Source: Chrysogorgia sp. JL179-B06 (lineage: Eukaryota; Cnidaria; Anthozoa; Scleralcyonacea; Chrysogorgiidae). Taken from it: a DNA stretch of 64,000 nt. Location: assembly GCA_035772405.1 (NCBI GenBank), contig JAYKKM010000159.1, positions 1,184,501-1,248,500 on the forward strand, in the 5' to 3' direction. How positions within the stretch are numbered: position 1 is the first letter of the stretch; each line of letters opens with the position of its first letter. Made by a program: the position numbers and the translations under genes. The notes beneath the pieces were generated by a model. That model did not search any database. It saw only the letters and a list, made by a program, of their open reading frames with translations, and had not been told where the DNA came from. Below are positions 33,541-44,109 of the stretch, in pieces.

Positions 33541-33555
33541 TTTTTTACATGGGTA

Positions 33556-33626
33556 GTGACGTCGAGGGTACAGACTCAGTCAAGCAAGATAACACTTTGA
33601 TAAGAGAGCTGGCTGAGTTGGAATGA
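33556..33626 (+). pseudogene. 3' part of the interrupted terminal exon, with stop codon
   Basis: Continues the frame of 22470-22516 after removal of element B and one TA: SDVEGTDSVKQDNTLIRELA then ELE and TGA at 33624-33626. With the insertion in place, the frame would run into element B instead. No poly(A) signal was assigned. Confidence 0.55.
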
Positions 33627-34300
33627 AGAGTTTGTGCTGCTCTTGACTTAACTTTGAAAGTTAACATGTACTCAATTAAAATACAATTAACACGAATAAC
33701 GCTTTGGTTTTTGGTATTTGTTAATTGGTAATAATTATTAAGGTACAGGTAGGCAAGTCGTTTTAGGCTAAATATAGTAAGTGGGATGAAAAATTTAACC
33801 CCGTCAAAGACTACCTGTATAACGAGTAAAGTTTATTACTCAATATTAAGATTATTACTTTAGACAACCACCTAATCAACGATGATAACGTTGCCTGTTC
33901 ACTTTTACAATGTGATTGCTGACGTCTTGAGCTAAATTATATAAAACATGAAACAATAAAAGCGATGTCTCGAAACAAACTCGTTATTATTTGTTTCACT
34001 GTATTAGTGTATGCGTATTAATGACCGGTCAAAAACAGATTTAGACCGAGCTAAAATCAAGTTGACCGGTGATTTTGACCGGCGACCTACCGGCCGTTAT
34101 TTTGAGCCCTGGATATGGTAATTTATAATTCCCAAGTATTTTTTAAACTAAATACATTTGGTATAAAATTATAATAATAAAGGGGGCTAGGGGCCTACTA
34201 GAAACCTTTCAGGCTTTTGATTAAGACCCCTAGTTCATAGATCAATATAATATGATATAATATAATATAATATAATATTATATTATATTATATTATACAT
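33627..34300. other. Probable 3' UTR/intergenic; TATAA microsatellite at its end
   Basis: No frames of interest. Short TATAA-type repeats at about 34245-34298. Confidence 0.4.
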
Positions 34301-34304
34301 TATA

Positions 34305-34336
34305 ATTCCCCGCTGATGACATCATCAGCGGGGAAT
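34305..34336. repeat. Perfect 15-bp-arm hairpin, start of the GGGGAATTC repeat family
   Basis: ATTCCCCGCTGATGA and its exact inverse around CA. Confidence 0.9.
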
Positions 34337-34560
34337 TCGAATTCGAGTTCGAATACCCAGACGAGCCTGTAAACAATAGAGGAACAACAAGACGTTTCTA
34401 GACGTTTCAAGACAGCATTCAAGATTGTTTCGGTATATATAAGATTGTTTCGGTATATTCCCCTCCGCTCGGGGAATTCGTCGAAATATTACCCCTCGGG
34501 GTGATATATCATCCCTCGGGGTAATATTTCGTTGAATTCCCTTGCTCCGGGTCTATAAAT
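34337..34560 (+). repeat. Copy of the repeat family at 24345-24674
   Basis: Shares AACAACAAGACGTTTC, CATTCAAGATTGTTT-like text, CTCCGCTCGGGGAATTCGTC and GGGTCTATAAAT in the same order. Confidence 0.75.
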
Positions 34561-34639
34561 TATTAATATAATATAATATAATATAATATAATAATACAGT
34601 ATAATATAATATAATATAATTATAGTGTAAATCTTTCTA

Positions 34640-34735
34640 GAAGCAATATACGTCTGTGTAAATTCCTGGGCCAACATTTTCAGAGGAGTGGAGTTTGATG
34701 AACATCATCATTATTTCATCAATATATTGTAATTA
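34640..34735 (-). pseudogene. Broken copy of the coding-like fragment at 21661-21745
   Basis: Minus strand reads SSENVGPGIYTDVYCF and then a stop. TATAA repeats follow at 34562-34620. Confidence 0.5.
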
Positions 34736-35097
34736 TCAAATAAAATCTGTTTTGTTGTGAGAATGTATTATCTATGACTATTATATACTCTCATCATCGT
34801 CAAGTGATGCAAAGCATATAAACTTTATTTAAACGTAAGTACGTAGCTACAAATAACAGAAAACAAGCACTTACCATCTTCTACATTTATATCCCAGTTT
34901 CAGAGATCTTGGTAGGCCATTGGCCTGGATGACATGGACAAGGTTTCTGTCATTTTAATTGAAAGTAAGTGGTTTATTCAAATGATAAAATATAATTCCT
35001 CTTTACTTTTGGACTTGGTGCTAAAATAATGGTGTTTTGATGCTAAGTGTTATGGAGAATACGTAAAGTTATTAACAACTAACAAGCAAGAGTCTGG

Positions 35098-35173
35098 CTA
35101 GCCTGCGCCGCAGACGAAAATATATAACACTAAAATAATAGCGTTATTTTCGTTTGCGGCGCATGCTACATTT
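35098..35173. repeat. Hairpin, ~27-bp arms
   Basis: TAGCCTGCGCCGCAGACGAA and TTCGTTTGCGGCGCATGCTA are near-complements around an AT-rich loop. Confidence 0.8.
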
Positions 35174-35656
35174 TACGAATAATGTTGTATAATGTCATGA
35201 ATGGAGAAGGAAAATGTATAAGTGGAAGTTCCAAAATATGTTTCGAAGGCATAAAATAAAGTAATCTTACCTTTATGGAATATAAATCGGTAGTGGTAAC
35301 CGTTTTGATGCCATTAAAACTCCGACAACACAAATATCAACGAAAACTGCGCACAGACGATTAAGACGAATAATTAATTAACACAATAATTGATACATCC
35401 GGTTTCCGTAATGCAGGCTAAACTGATCAGGCAAAGGTATTGGTACTTAAAAAAATTGTTTGTCAGAAGCAAAAACAAAACACATTTCTCGGCCTCAAAA
35501 CTAAACCAAATATCTTCAATGCTAAATGTTCTTTTTCGATACACTATTTCTTTTGGCAAAAGAATTGCCCGTATATGGGGCGCCGTTTGCAAAAAAATAT
35601 TTAGCGTTTATTTTGTATATTTTGATGTTATTTAGCTCCTCGTGGTTTGTCATTTA

Positions 35657-35763
35657 TAAATAACATTTGTTATTTATTAAATAACACTTGCGATTTACTA
35701 AATAACACTTGCGATTTACTAAATCACACTTGCAATTTAATAAATAACATTGCGATTTAATAA
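35657..35763 (+). repeat. Tandem ~22-bp repeat, about five units
   Basis: Variants of AATAACACTTGCGATTTACT. Confidence 0.85.
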
Positions 35764-36295
35764 TGTATGTTTTCCTACCGTAGGGCTGCGCCTCGCATGG
35801 GACCGTGTCCCGTTCGCGCAAACCCTGTTGGGCCCATCACAATTATGTATATTCGTCACAATTTTGTCACAATTATGTATAGAAGAATAAAAGGAGAGAC
35901 GACAGCGAACGTCGAACAGGAAAATCTTTAATGCGGACGTTTCGCCTCAGGCTTCTTCAGTGCCCGTGCCTAAAACTAAAACAATTGGAGCAAATCGTTT
36001 ATATAATAATTATTTCGTGATTGAGTCGGTTTTCTTTCTATAGCATAAAGCCCTATGAATACTAGTAATTAGATAAAAAATGAAGAAAAAACTAGGAAAA
36101 TATTTGTCCAAGGTGGAAAAAATACACAAAACTTTGTTGGAAAACTTCCTCAATCATGAGAACAGCCGTACGATAAATCCCTCGAACGTCGGGATGTATG
36201 CTTTATGCACATCCCTCGTTATCGGAATTTATATTTCACATAACGTGCAAATAGTATCCCTGGGGATATAGTTAATATATATATATATATATATA

Positions 36296-36507
36296 GTAGA
36301 GTGCTGCGTAGACAGTGTTTTGAATATATAGCAAAGTGAAAAGGTGGTAAACTGCCAAGAATTTAGTGACGAGATACTGACGTTTCGAGCGGAGCCCTTC
36401 CTCGTCTTACTCTGATGAAGGGCTCCGCTCGAAACGTCAGTATCTCGTCACTAAATTCTTGGCAGTTTACCACCTTTTCACTTTGCTATATATATATATA
36501 TATATAT
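36296..36507. mobile_element. Minimal head-to-head PLE terminus pair between TA runs
   Basis: About 105 bp of the 17-21 kb PLE 3' end (minus orientation) is fused to about 85 bp in plus orientation. (TA)n lies on both sides (36272-36295 and 36488-36507). No coding part remains. The plus arm keeps a complete hammerhead-like motif at 36408-36442; the minus arm's motif is cut short at the junction (36400). Confidence 0.85.
36408..36442 (+). ncRNA. PLE hammerhead-like motif
   Basis: Same sequence as 21476-21510. Confidence 0.6.
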
Positions 36508-37772
36508 GTAGTAGGAGACCAGAGTTGTGCGCTCCAGTATGCAACTCTTGTCAACAATCGCTCATGGTCCATAACTGTTCTTGCCCGCTTAATGTTTTGA
36601 ATTCGTTCAATCCCAATGAACTACTATAAAGTCGTGTAGATGGTGAGGTTCCTTATTAAAATGGTTGACCACCTCGCACATCTTCTGTTGGTTACCATTG
36701 ACGATTTATGATTGCGAAATCTGACGCGGAGTTATGCAGTGCAGTGGTATATCCAATATATTTTGTTCTTGTTTTGGCGCTGGCGAATAAGTTTGCTTCT
36801 TAAAGCAAATTTTGCTTCTTAAACAAATCGCATTTGTTTTGGCATCCGGAAGACCTTTATCAAAATTACCTTCAAGAAGCAAACTTCTTCACTAACACCA
36901 AAACTACAAGAACAAAATATCCTATCAGGCAACGGACCATTGCCATTCTAAACATATTTTTATTTAGTTACTTGCAAGAAGTGCGAAATGCAGTATCAAT
37001 TGGATCTATACCAGCACTGATTTCCGCGTCCGATTTCGGTGACCAACAAGACGTGCGAGGTGGCCATCGCATGCGCGCAGTAGATACATTGCTATCACGC
37101 GTGTTTGTTTAAGGAACCTGACCATCTACAAAACTTTTGTTTCATTGGGATTGAACAAATTCAAACATTAACGGCAAGAACAGTACTAGATCAGCGATTG
37201 TTGAAAAGAGAAGCTTACTGGAGCGCACGACTCTCCTGTCTAAAAAGATGCGAATACCGATCCAAAAACTGAACAATTATAATTAGGTTTTATGATGTTT
37301 TATGTTAATAGTTTTTTATTTTAACTTTATCCCATGCAGCGATATTTTTGCACTTTATTTATTGTATAAACGATTTTCTCCAAGTGTCTTAGTTATTAGG
37401 CACTGATTAAAAAGGAACTGGGCGAAACGTTTCCATTAAATTTTGTCCTGTTCGAAGTTCGCTGCCGTCTCTTCCTTTTATTCTTATTATTATAAACAAA
37501 TACACAAACATTTGCCAGAAATCATCGCCTAAACACAAAGGTCCTCCATCAAATTGATCACCCTCGCGCAACGCCTTTGCTGCGGGTGATAATTAATTAC
37601 GCGCCAATGCATATTGCGCATACATCATTTTGCGGCACGATATATTGTAGAAAGTTAATAAACTAATACAAGGTTTACTTTAATACCCCCGTTTTAACAC
37701 AAGTATATTGATTATCTATAGTATATTTCAACTCATGACTAAATATTTTAATTTTTTCTTTTTGTCGTATAT

Positions 37773-37991
37773 ATGTTACGTCGCCGTATTAATTTCTCTG
37801 GAGATGTCAAGGAAAAATTGCCAGGATTTGGATTGCCAGGGAAAAGATATAATTTAAAGCTGGATTGGGACGGAGAACTTTCTACAGAGAACAGCGAGAA
37901 CGAAGGAGTTTTTAATTATCCATCAAATGATGGGGAACAGGAGCACGCAAAAAGAAGATCGTGGTATAATTCACCTCTCATGAAGAATTGA
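37773..37991 (+). CDS. Small hypothetical protein or exon
   Basis: 72 codons with protein-like composition: basic start MLRRRINFSGDVKEKL, then KLDWDGELSTENSENEG, ending WYNSPLMKN and TGA. A T-rich stretch precedes it and could be an acceptor tract, so it may be a last exon. No family recognised. Confidence 0.35.
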   Translation: MLRRRINFSGDVKEKLPGFGLPGKRYNLKLDWDGELSTENSENEGVFNYPSNDGEQEHAKRRSWYNSPLMKN

Positions 37992-38820
37992 AAGGGCGCG
38001 CGGGGAACGATAAAAGGACGCCACATTGGTAATGCAGTGAATACCTCAGTACCAGAGGAGAGTACCAGCGTATCTGTGTCAGTAAATTAACTGAACAACT
38101 TTTGAAAAACGTTAACTTTTGTTTGTTATTTGTTATGTTAAGTGGCATATATACTTAGTCTCATATTGTTGAGAACTTTAATTACTGATTTGACTACGAG
38201 TACGAGTACAACCAAAAGACAATTTTCCATTCCGAGTTTGGATACCATGAGGAGTCGGTTGTTCAAAGCCTGCATGATAGCTCCATTGGATACATCCGAT
38301 ATCCAGTGAATATATTTTCTATCCACTGAATGGCAGTATCTGCATGTGAAAAAAGCGAGTGAACGTCTATCCATGTTTGAAACAACATATATTCACCTGC
38401 TATTTTTCCTCAGAAAACTATTGAATAGATAGAAAATGACTGGATACGACCTATCCATGCACCGGATACTAGTTATCCGCGCTTCGAACCCTGCTCCAGG
38501 TGATAAATTGTCGCAGTCATTCGTCAGCTGAGTACGAAATTTGCCATTGGTATTTGGTACTGGCGTAGTCAATCAGCCAAACTACACTGTAATGCATCAG
38601 ATCATGGATAATTAAAAGAACAATTGTGATTAAGTCCGTCAAACGAAGTGCGGTCGCAACAATCTAAAAGCACATCCTATATAAATTAAGATTATTATAT
38701 AGGCTTTTTTCTACGTTACCATAAGAATTTATCCAAAAGAATTTTTAGTTAAAGTCAAATATAACGAGACGACAAATTACAAAACTTAAATAAAAACAAA
38801 CACATGCACATTAAGCTTTA
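37992..38820. other. No gene recognised
   Basis: Contains GGATACATCCGATATCCAGT and ATGACTGGATACGACCTATC, a possible small foldback (38285-38470). Otherwise featureless. Confidence 0.4.
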
Positions 38821-38821
38821 T

Positions 38822-38940
38822 ATAAATTATTTTAACTCCGAAAAAGCTCAGTTTGAACAAGTTAGTCAATGTTTTATCATGTGTTAAAGATGCTGATTAA
38901 ATATTAATTTATTTTGAATTTTCTTCATAAATTATTAATG
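38822..38940 (+). repeat. Repeat flanking the LINE, inverted copy at 42640-42775
   Basis: ATTTTAACTCCGAAAAAGCT through AATTATTAATG matches the complement of 42640-42775 in order, at about 85-90% by eye. Confidence 0.8.
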
Positions 38941-38980
38941 GTTTACAATAAAGACATTCCCTGGTGCCGGAACAGAAGAA

Positions 38981-39364
38981 ATGTGTCATTATGTCAAACC
39001 TACTTTATCCACCTGTCCAGAAGAGATCATTCTGCACGTTGGAACCAACGATTTGAAAACAAAAACTCCCATAACTTTAGCGAAATCCATAGAGATTCTC
39101 GGTGAGACCATTTCAAACGAAAACAAAGATACAAAGATATGCTTCTCCGAGATCATAACAAGAGATGATGACGAAAATTTAGCAGACAAGATAGTAAGTT
39201 TTAACAAATTATTAGCTAATATCTGCCTGAAACGAAAATGGGGTCTTATAATTAACAATAACATTGACAAATCTCATCTAAACAATTATGGTGTACATTT
39301 GAACAAGATGGGCTCAGCATCACTCGCCAAGAATATAAAGCATTTTTTAAGCACTATTCAATGA
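38981..39364 (+). CDS. LINE ORF1 fragment, SGNH/GDSL esterase-like domain
   Basis: 127 codons from the first Met; the frame belongs to a longer ORF1 lost by 5' truncation. IILHVGTNDLKTKTP carries the block with Gly and Asn of SGNH hydrolases, and NNYGVHLNKMGSASLAKNI near the end carries the Asp/His-like block. Esterase domains in ORF1 are typical of CR1/L2 LINEs. Its TGA overlaps the ORF2 start as ATGA, suggesting stop-restart translation. Confidence 0.8.
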   Translation: MCHYVKPTLSTCPEEIILHVGTNDLKTKTPITLAKSIEILGETISNENKDTKICFSEIITRDDDENLADKIVSFNKLLANICLKRKWGLIINNNIDKSHLNNYGVHLNKMGSASLAKNIKHFLSTIQ

Positions 39365-42315
39365 CTAGGCCGGAACATGGCTCTGCGGAATCAAACTCAA
39401 ACCAAAATAACCCGTTATCACACCTAATGAACAAAATGCCTTATCCGAAACTTAAAGGTTTTATAATTGGCCAACTAAACATTACAAGCTTGGTAAAACA
39501 CATTGAAGAACTCAAAATTTTCTTGCATAATCAGACTTTTGACATATTAAGCATTAATGAAACTAGACTTGATAATACAATACATAATGATGAGGTTAAG
39601 ATCATGGGTTATGAACTAGTAAGGAAAGATCGAAACCGAAACGGTGGAGGCGTTGCAATTTTTATACGAAATACTATTCCCTACATTGAACGAGGTGAAT
39701 TAATACCTAATAATGTTGAAGCAATATGTATTGAAATTAAAAAACCTAAAAGTAAACCTGTATTAATTTCGACCTGGTATCGCCCACCTGATTCAAGCAT
39801 TGACTTGCTTGATCGTTTTGAAAATTTCGTGCAAATAGCTGATGATGAAGAAAAAGAACTAATCATAACCGGCGATCTTAACTGTAATCTATTAGCGGTG
39901 GAAAGTAATGCTCATATTACAAAACTTAAAGACTTATTTGATGTGTATCAACTACAACAACATATAAAGAGTCCGACTAGAGTAACTACTAAAACTAGTA
40001 CTTTACTAGATCTAATAATAACTAAAATAGATGACTTGAAGACTATAGATTCTGGAGTCATACACTTGGGAATTAGTGATCACAGCCTTGTTTACCTATG
40101 TCGAAAAATAAGTATTCCAAAAGAAAAGCCTAAAATAGTCGAAACAAGACAATTTAAATATTTCGATGCCACCCAATTCCAACATGATCTAAGAGAAACA
40201 CTTAGCACATTACATGATAGTTATACAGATCCAAATACAGCATTTCACGACTGGAAAAAAATATTTCTTGAAATAGCTGATTTTCACGCACCAATCAAAC
40301 GGAAAAAAGTTAAAAGCGAGTATAATCCATGGCTAACAAATGAAATTAAAATAATGAGTTACCGCAGAGACTACTTGAAAAAGAAAGCGGTAAGTCTTAA
40401 ATCTACGTCATACCACGAATCGTACAAACGTTGTCGGAACCAAGTAAATCGTCTAATTAAAGAAGTTAAAGCAAATTACTATAAGTCTAAACTCGAAAAT
40501 AGTAAAAATAGCAAGGAAAGTTGGAAAACTTTAAATGAACTATTAAACAAACAATCCAAATGTACGACAATTAAAGAAGTAATAGTAAATTGCAACAAAA
40601 TAACTGGTGACAAGAATATCGCTGATGAATTTAATAATTTCTTCTCAACAATAGGTCCAAAATTGGCAGATAACATTCCACCAAATGATCTTGACCCTCT
40701 TTACTGTGTGACCCCGGAATCCGGAGTCTTCGAGTTTAAAAACATCTCATATGTAGATGTGGAGAGTGTTATAAAAAAGATGAATGCAAGTAAATCACCA
40801 GGTCTGGACAAGATTTCAAATAAACTATTGAAAGCATCGGGAAACGCCATTATTGATTCATTAGTCTATATTTTCAATTTATCTATGAACACTGGAATCT
40901 TTCCAGAAGAAATGAAGTTTGCAAAGGTCACCCCTATCTATAAATCGGGGGAAAAAACTGACTGTAATAACTATAGGCCTATATCTGTGATATCAGCCGT
41001 CGCAAAAATGTTCGAAAAGATTATTTATATTCAATTAAACGACTACTTAAATAACAATCAAATTATCTCAAAACATCAATCAGGATTTCGTACTCAGCAT
41101 TCAACTGAAACTACACTCTTGCATTCTACAAACCAATGTCTAGTTAACATGGACAAGGGCTTTATTAATGGTATATTATTTCTAGACCTTAAAAAAGCTT
41201 TTGACACTGTTGATCACAAAATTCTTCTCTCTAAACTAAAATGTTATGGAGTAAGAGGGATTACATTACAATGGTTTCAGTCATATCTTCGTGAAAGAAA
41301 ACAAATATGCAAAATTAATAGTTCAAACTCAAATACTAAACAAATTACATGTGGTGTCCCTCAAGGATCCAACCTTGGTCCACTTCTCTTTCTTGTATAC
41401 ATAAATGATCTGCCAAACTGTCTAGAAACGACGCAAGCGTCAATGTTTGCGGACGATACCAACATTATATGTCGGGGGAAATCGCCCGCAGACATTGAAC
41501 GCAAAATTAATATAGATCTCGATAATGTTCACAAATGGCTTACTGCCAACAAACTAACTTTAAATAGAGAAAAAACTGAATATATGATAGTCGGGTCTCG
41601 ACAAAGACTAAAACAAATGTCCAATAACTCATCTATACAAATAGTAATTGGCGATCAAACAATAGAACAAGTGCATAATAAAAAAGTCTTAGGAGTTATC
41701 ATTGATGATCAGTTAAGGTGGCAAGAACATAATGATGCTCAATGTAATAAAATTTCGAAAAACATTGCTCTCTTAAGAAGAGCAAAAAATTTTGTAACAC
41801 AAGATGCATTACTAACAATGTATAACTCACTTGTCTTGCCACACTTCACTTACTGTTCAACAGTGTGGAACAACGGTAACAATGTCACACAAGTCAATAA
41901 ATTATGCAAGTTACAAAAAAGAGCTGCTCGGGTGATAACGGGTTCAGGGTATGAAATTAGATCATCTGACATATTTGATAAACTTAAATGGGATTCAATT
42001 GAAACTATTTTTAAAAAAAGAGAACAATTAATGACATTTAAGGCACTACGAGGTATGACACCAACCTATTTATCAGAACTATTTGCAATTAACCATAACA
42101 ACACATATAGATTGAGAAGCAACGATCGAAAGCTTTATTTAGAAAAACCTAAAACAAATTTCCTAAAACATAGTTTCTCATATCGCGGAGCCAGGTCCTG
42201 GAATAGTTTGCCACAAGAAATTGTCGACAAGTACGAGTATTTCTCAATTAATTATTTTAAAAAGTGTATTAATGAGCACTACAATGATTTAAGAACAAAC
42301 TTGTCGACAGTTTAA
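39361..42315 (+). CDS. LINE ORF2: APE endonuclease and reverse transcriptase
   Basis: 984 codons without breaks. Endonuclease (about 33-260): INETRL with Glu 67, STWYRPPDSS near 137, GDLN at 171-174 and SDH at 239-241, all expected catalytic blocks. RT (about 500-780): motif A FLDLKKAFDTVDH near 607-619, motif B GVPQGSNLGPLLFLVYINDL near 665-684, and the active site FADD at 696-699. A C-terminal region of about 200 residues follows with no RNase H seen. All key residues are present, so ORF2 looks functional although the element as a whole is truncated. Confidence 0.93.
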   Translation: MTRPEHGSAESNSNQNNPLSHLMNKMPYPKLKGFIIGQLNITSLVKHIEELKIFLHNQTFDILSINETRLDNTIHNDEVKIMGYELVRKDRNRNGGGVAIFIRNTIPYIERGELIPNNVEAICIEIKKPKSKPVLISTWYRPPDSSIDLLDRFENFVQIADDEEKELIITGDLNCNLLAVESNAHITKLKDLFDVYQLQQHIKSPTRVTTKTSTLLDLIITKIDDLKTIDSGVIHLGISDHSLVYLCRKISIPKEKPKIVETRQFKYFDATQFQHDLRETLSTLHDSYTDPNTAFHDWKKIFLEIADFHAPIKRKKVKSEYNPWLTNEIKIMSYRRDYLKKKAVSLKSTSYHESYKRCRNQVNRLIKEVKANYYKSKLENSKNSKESWKTLNELLNKQSKCTTIKEVIVNCNKITGDKNIADEFNNFFSTIGPKLADNIPPNDLDPLYCVTPESGVFEFKNISYVDVESVIKKMNASKSPGLDKISNKLLKASGNAIIDSLVYIFNLSMNTGIFPEEMKFAKVTPIYKSGEKTDCNNYRPISVISAVAKMFEKIIYIQLNDYLNNNQIISKHQSGFRTQHSTETTLLHSTNQCLVNMDKGFINGILFLDLKKAFDTVDHKILLSKLKCYGVRGITLQWFQSYLRERKQICKINSSNSNTKQITCGVPQGSNLGPLLFLVYINDLPNCLETTQASMFADDTNIICRGKSPADIERKINIDLDNVHKWLTANKLTLNREKTEYMIVGSRQRLKQMSNNSSIQIVIGDQTIEQVHNKKVLGVIIDDQLRWQEHNDAQCNKISKNIALLRRAKNFVTQDALLTMYNSLVLPHFTYCSTVWNNGNNVTQVNKLCKLQKRAARVITGSGYEIRSSDIFDKLKWDSIETIFKKREQLMTFKALRGMTPTYLSELFAINHNNTYRLRSNDRKLYLEKPKTNFLKHSFSYRGARSWNSLPQEIVDKYEYFSINYFKKCINEHYNDLRTNLSTV

Positions 42316-42523
42316 ATTGTTTATTTGTGCGTTTATAGTTATATTTGTATATATTGTTAATTATTGGTATGTATTAGAAGCTATCTGTATAATTTGTAAA
42401 TAGTTAATTTTTTCCATATTCTTTCTTTATACACATATTTATGTAAATACACGGCCCTTTGAAAATCAGAAAACTGAAAGGCTACCGTGTGTAAATAAGT
42501 TTAAATAATAATAATAATAATAA

Positions 42524-42930
42524 TAGTTAAAACATGAGCGGCCGATGTTCATGGGCAGTTACGCGGCTCGCCGTTGTAACTGCCTATAAACATCGGCCGC
42601 GAGTATTTTAACGAACTTGTAAATCAATACTATTTGTATCATTAATAATTCATGAAGATAATTCAAAAGAAATTAATATTTAATCAGCATCTTTAACATG
42701 ACAGGATATAACATTGATTAATAAAACAAGTTAACTTGCTCAAATTGAGCTTTTTCGGAGTTAAAATTATTTGTTTGTACCGTTTCTACAACTTCCATGC
42801 AAAGTATGCATCATATATTCATTTTACAAGTTCGTTAAAATATTTGCGGCCGATGTTTATCATATATAGGCAGTTACAACGGCTCGCCATTATAACTGCC
42901 ATAAACATCGGTCGCTCATGTTTTAACTAC
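42524..42930. repeat. Repeat with two long hairpins in opposite orientation
   Basis: Hairpin 1 (42534-42602) pairs GCGGCCGATGTT...CAGTTAC with GTAACTGCC...AACATCGGCCGC. Hairpin 2 (42842-42917) is its inverted relative. The spacer 42640-42775 is the inverted copy of 38822-38940. Confidence 0.8.
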
Positions 42931-43179
42931 TATACATATTGTCTCTGGTTTTACTGTGCTCTCATTTCGTTATGTATTCATGTAGACATAACTGTAAGGC
43001 GTTGAATATGTATTGCTATAGACATAAGTGTACTTAGGCTAGCGTTGCCTAAATATGTTGAATGAAAAGTATTTGCAAATTAAAAATTTAATTACTTTGT
43101 TGTCTTTGAATATAACTGTAGTCGTATAATGCATAAAAGTAAAACGCTAACATCAACTATAGCTTGAAATTACAGTGTT

Positions 43180-43503
43180 AACTTTGCAATAAGTATTCTC
43201 AAAATTTGCAACGTTGCATAAATAAAAAATACTATTATATTTGTACGTTATGCAAACACGTATACAAAAATGATAGTTTCAACAAATTTGCGCAGTTCGC
43301 AAAGATAAAGACAAATTTCGTCTTTGCAACACATTTGCTATCACGTTTGCACCGCTGGCTTGACGGCAGTTGAACGATTGCAATGGTTGTAAAGTTGTAA
43401 GCAAACATCAACTTTGCACATTTGCAAATTTGGTCAAAGTTGACTTTTACAACAAATTTGCACACGAATTTGCAAATTTGCAAATCCGATTTTTCGTCCC
43501 GTG
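43180..43503 (-). repeat. Transposon-terminus-like block rich in TTTGCAAA motifs
   Basis: On the minus strand starts CACGGGACGAAAAATCGGAT, closely matching the plus-strand start at 11511, and continues in TTTGC/GCAAA repeats. A TA run follows at 43504. Confidence 0.55.
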
Positions 43504-43527
43504 ATATATATATATATATATATATAT

Positions 43528-43818
43528 TCCAGCCGGAAGGCCTTGAAGTAGCATTTTTCGCAACTGGTCCCGGTTTGGTCTTAAAATGTATGTATTCCAA
43601 CACTCGAAATTTTCCTTCACCATAAATCCTTTCAACATGTAGTTTGATCGAGTGAAATGCCAAATATTACCTATAATATACCCAGAATCTTATCCCGGCA
43701 TTACCCACCATATATACATAACTCGTGACTAGGCTCTCGGCAACGGCTTCCGCGTAGCTCATGAGTGGTCAGAGCACTGCACTAGCATCGCAGGGTCGCG
43801 GGTTCAATTCCAGCCGGA
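43528..43818 (+). repeat. Two partial copies of the 276-bp tRNA-like repeat
   Basis: 43528-43640 is the 3' half of one unit. 43641-43818 is the 5' part of the next, with a tRNA-like segment at about 43745-43819 (7-base anticodon loop CTAGCAT, AGC in anticodon position) carrying small insertions. It then joins the ATCCCTGCC..GAGATTATCACC repeat. Confidence 0.8.
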
Positions 43819-43929
43819 GAAATGGATCCCTGCCGCGGCGAGATTATCACCCTCGGATAATATATTGTATTCTATCTCTAGAATTAATAAAGAAAAATAA
43901 TCGCTAGGTAAAATTTCAATAAAATAAAA

Positions 43930-44035
43930 TGAGTAGTGGCAGCTGTGGGATTCGAGCCGGCTCCCTACATCGGTTTAAGCTATTGCTATCATTCTCTGCT
44001 TCAGCCTGCCGTTTCGACATGACTAGTAGTTAAAG
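43930..44035 (-). repeat. tRNA-like SINE head
   Basis: Minus strand contains GGCTCGAATCCC, a strong pol III B box, after a diverged D-arm-like region. Confidence 0.5.
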
Positions 44036-44065
44036 CGATGTAGGGGTTAAGGTAGCAATCATAAT

Positions 44066-44108
44066 CCTAACCCTAACCAAATCCTAACCCTAACCAAACC
44101 GTAAGCCT
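44066..44108 (-). repeat. Interstitial telomere-like repeats
   Basis: CCTAACCCTAACC occurs twice with short interruptions. Too short and internal to be a chromosome end. Confidence 0.75.
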
Positions 44109-44109
44109 A

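Larger units (their letters stand above)
22517..33553. mobile_element. Element B: CMC-like DNA transposon, ~3.9 kb plus a nested BEL
   Basis: The first 20 bases, CCCATGTAAAAAAATACCCG, are matched exactly inverted at the right end. TA is duplicated at 22515-22516 and 33554-33555. Both ends lead into GGGATCCCGGG-rich repeats. Removing the element and one TA restores an open reading frame across the join. Of its 11,037 bp, 7,161 are the BEL element with LTRs. The interior also holds a tRNA-like repeat, a MITE, exon-like segments and a PLE-end fragment. No transposase seen. Confidence 0.7.
35870..37490. mobile_element. Degraded PLE remnant with inverted ends
   Basis: Minus-strand end at 35885-35975: CTGAAGA, an extra A, stem GCC/GGC, GAAAC and GTC, again a hammerhead-like core. 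A diverged plus-strand end lies at about 37385-37490 (GGCGAAACGTTTCC, GTCCTGTTCGAAGTTCGCTG). Between them, arms at about 36512-36660 and 37105-37235 are diverged inverted copies of a PLE C-terminal-like region (RLLKREAYWSARL on the plus strand near 37190). The younger PLE-end palindrome at 36296-36507 is inserted inside. Confidence 0.55.
38942..42523 (+). mobile_element. CR1/L2-type LINE, 5'-truncated in ORF1, ORF2 intact
   Basis: The C-terminal part of an esterase-type ORF1, a complete ORF2, and a short 3' UTR ending in an (AAT)n tail at about 42505-42523. The 5' end of the element is missing. Confidence 0.9.

Noticed and set aside
44066..44108. Chromosome end
   Set aside because: Only a few CCTAACCC units, with normal sequence on both sides.
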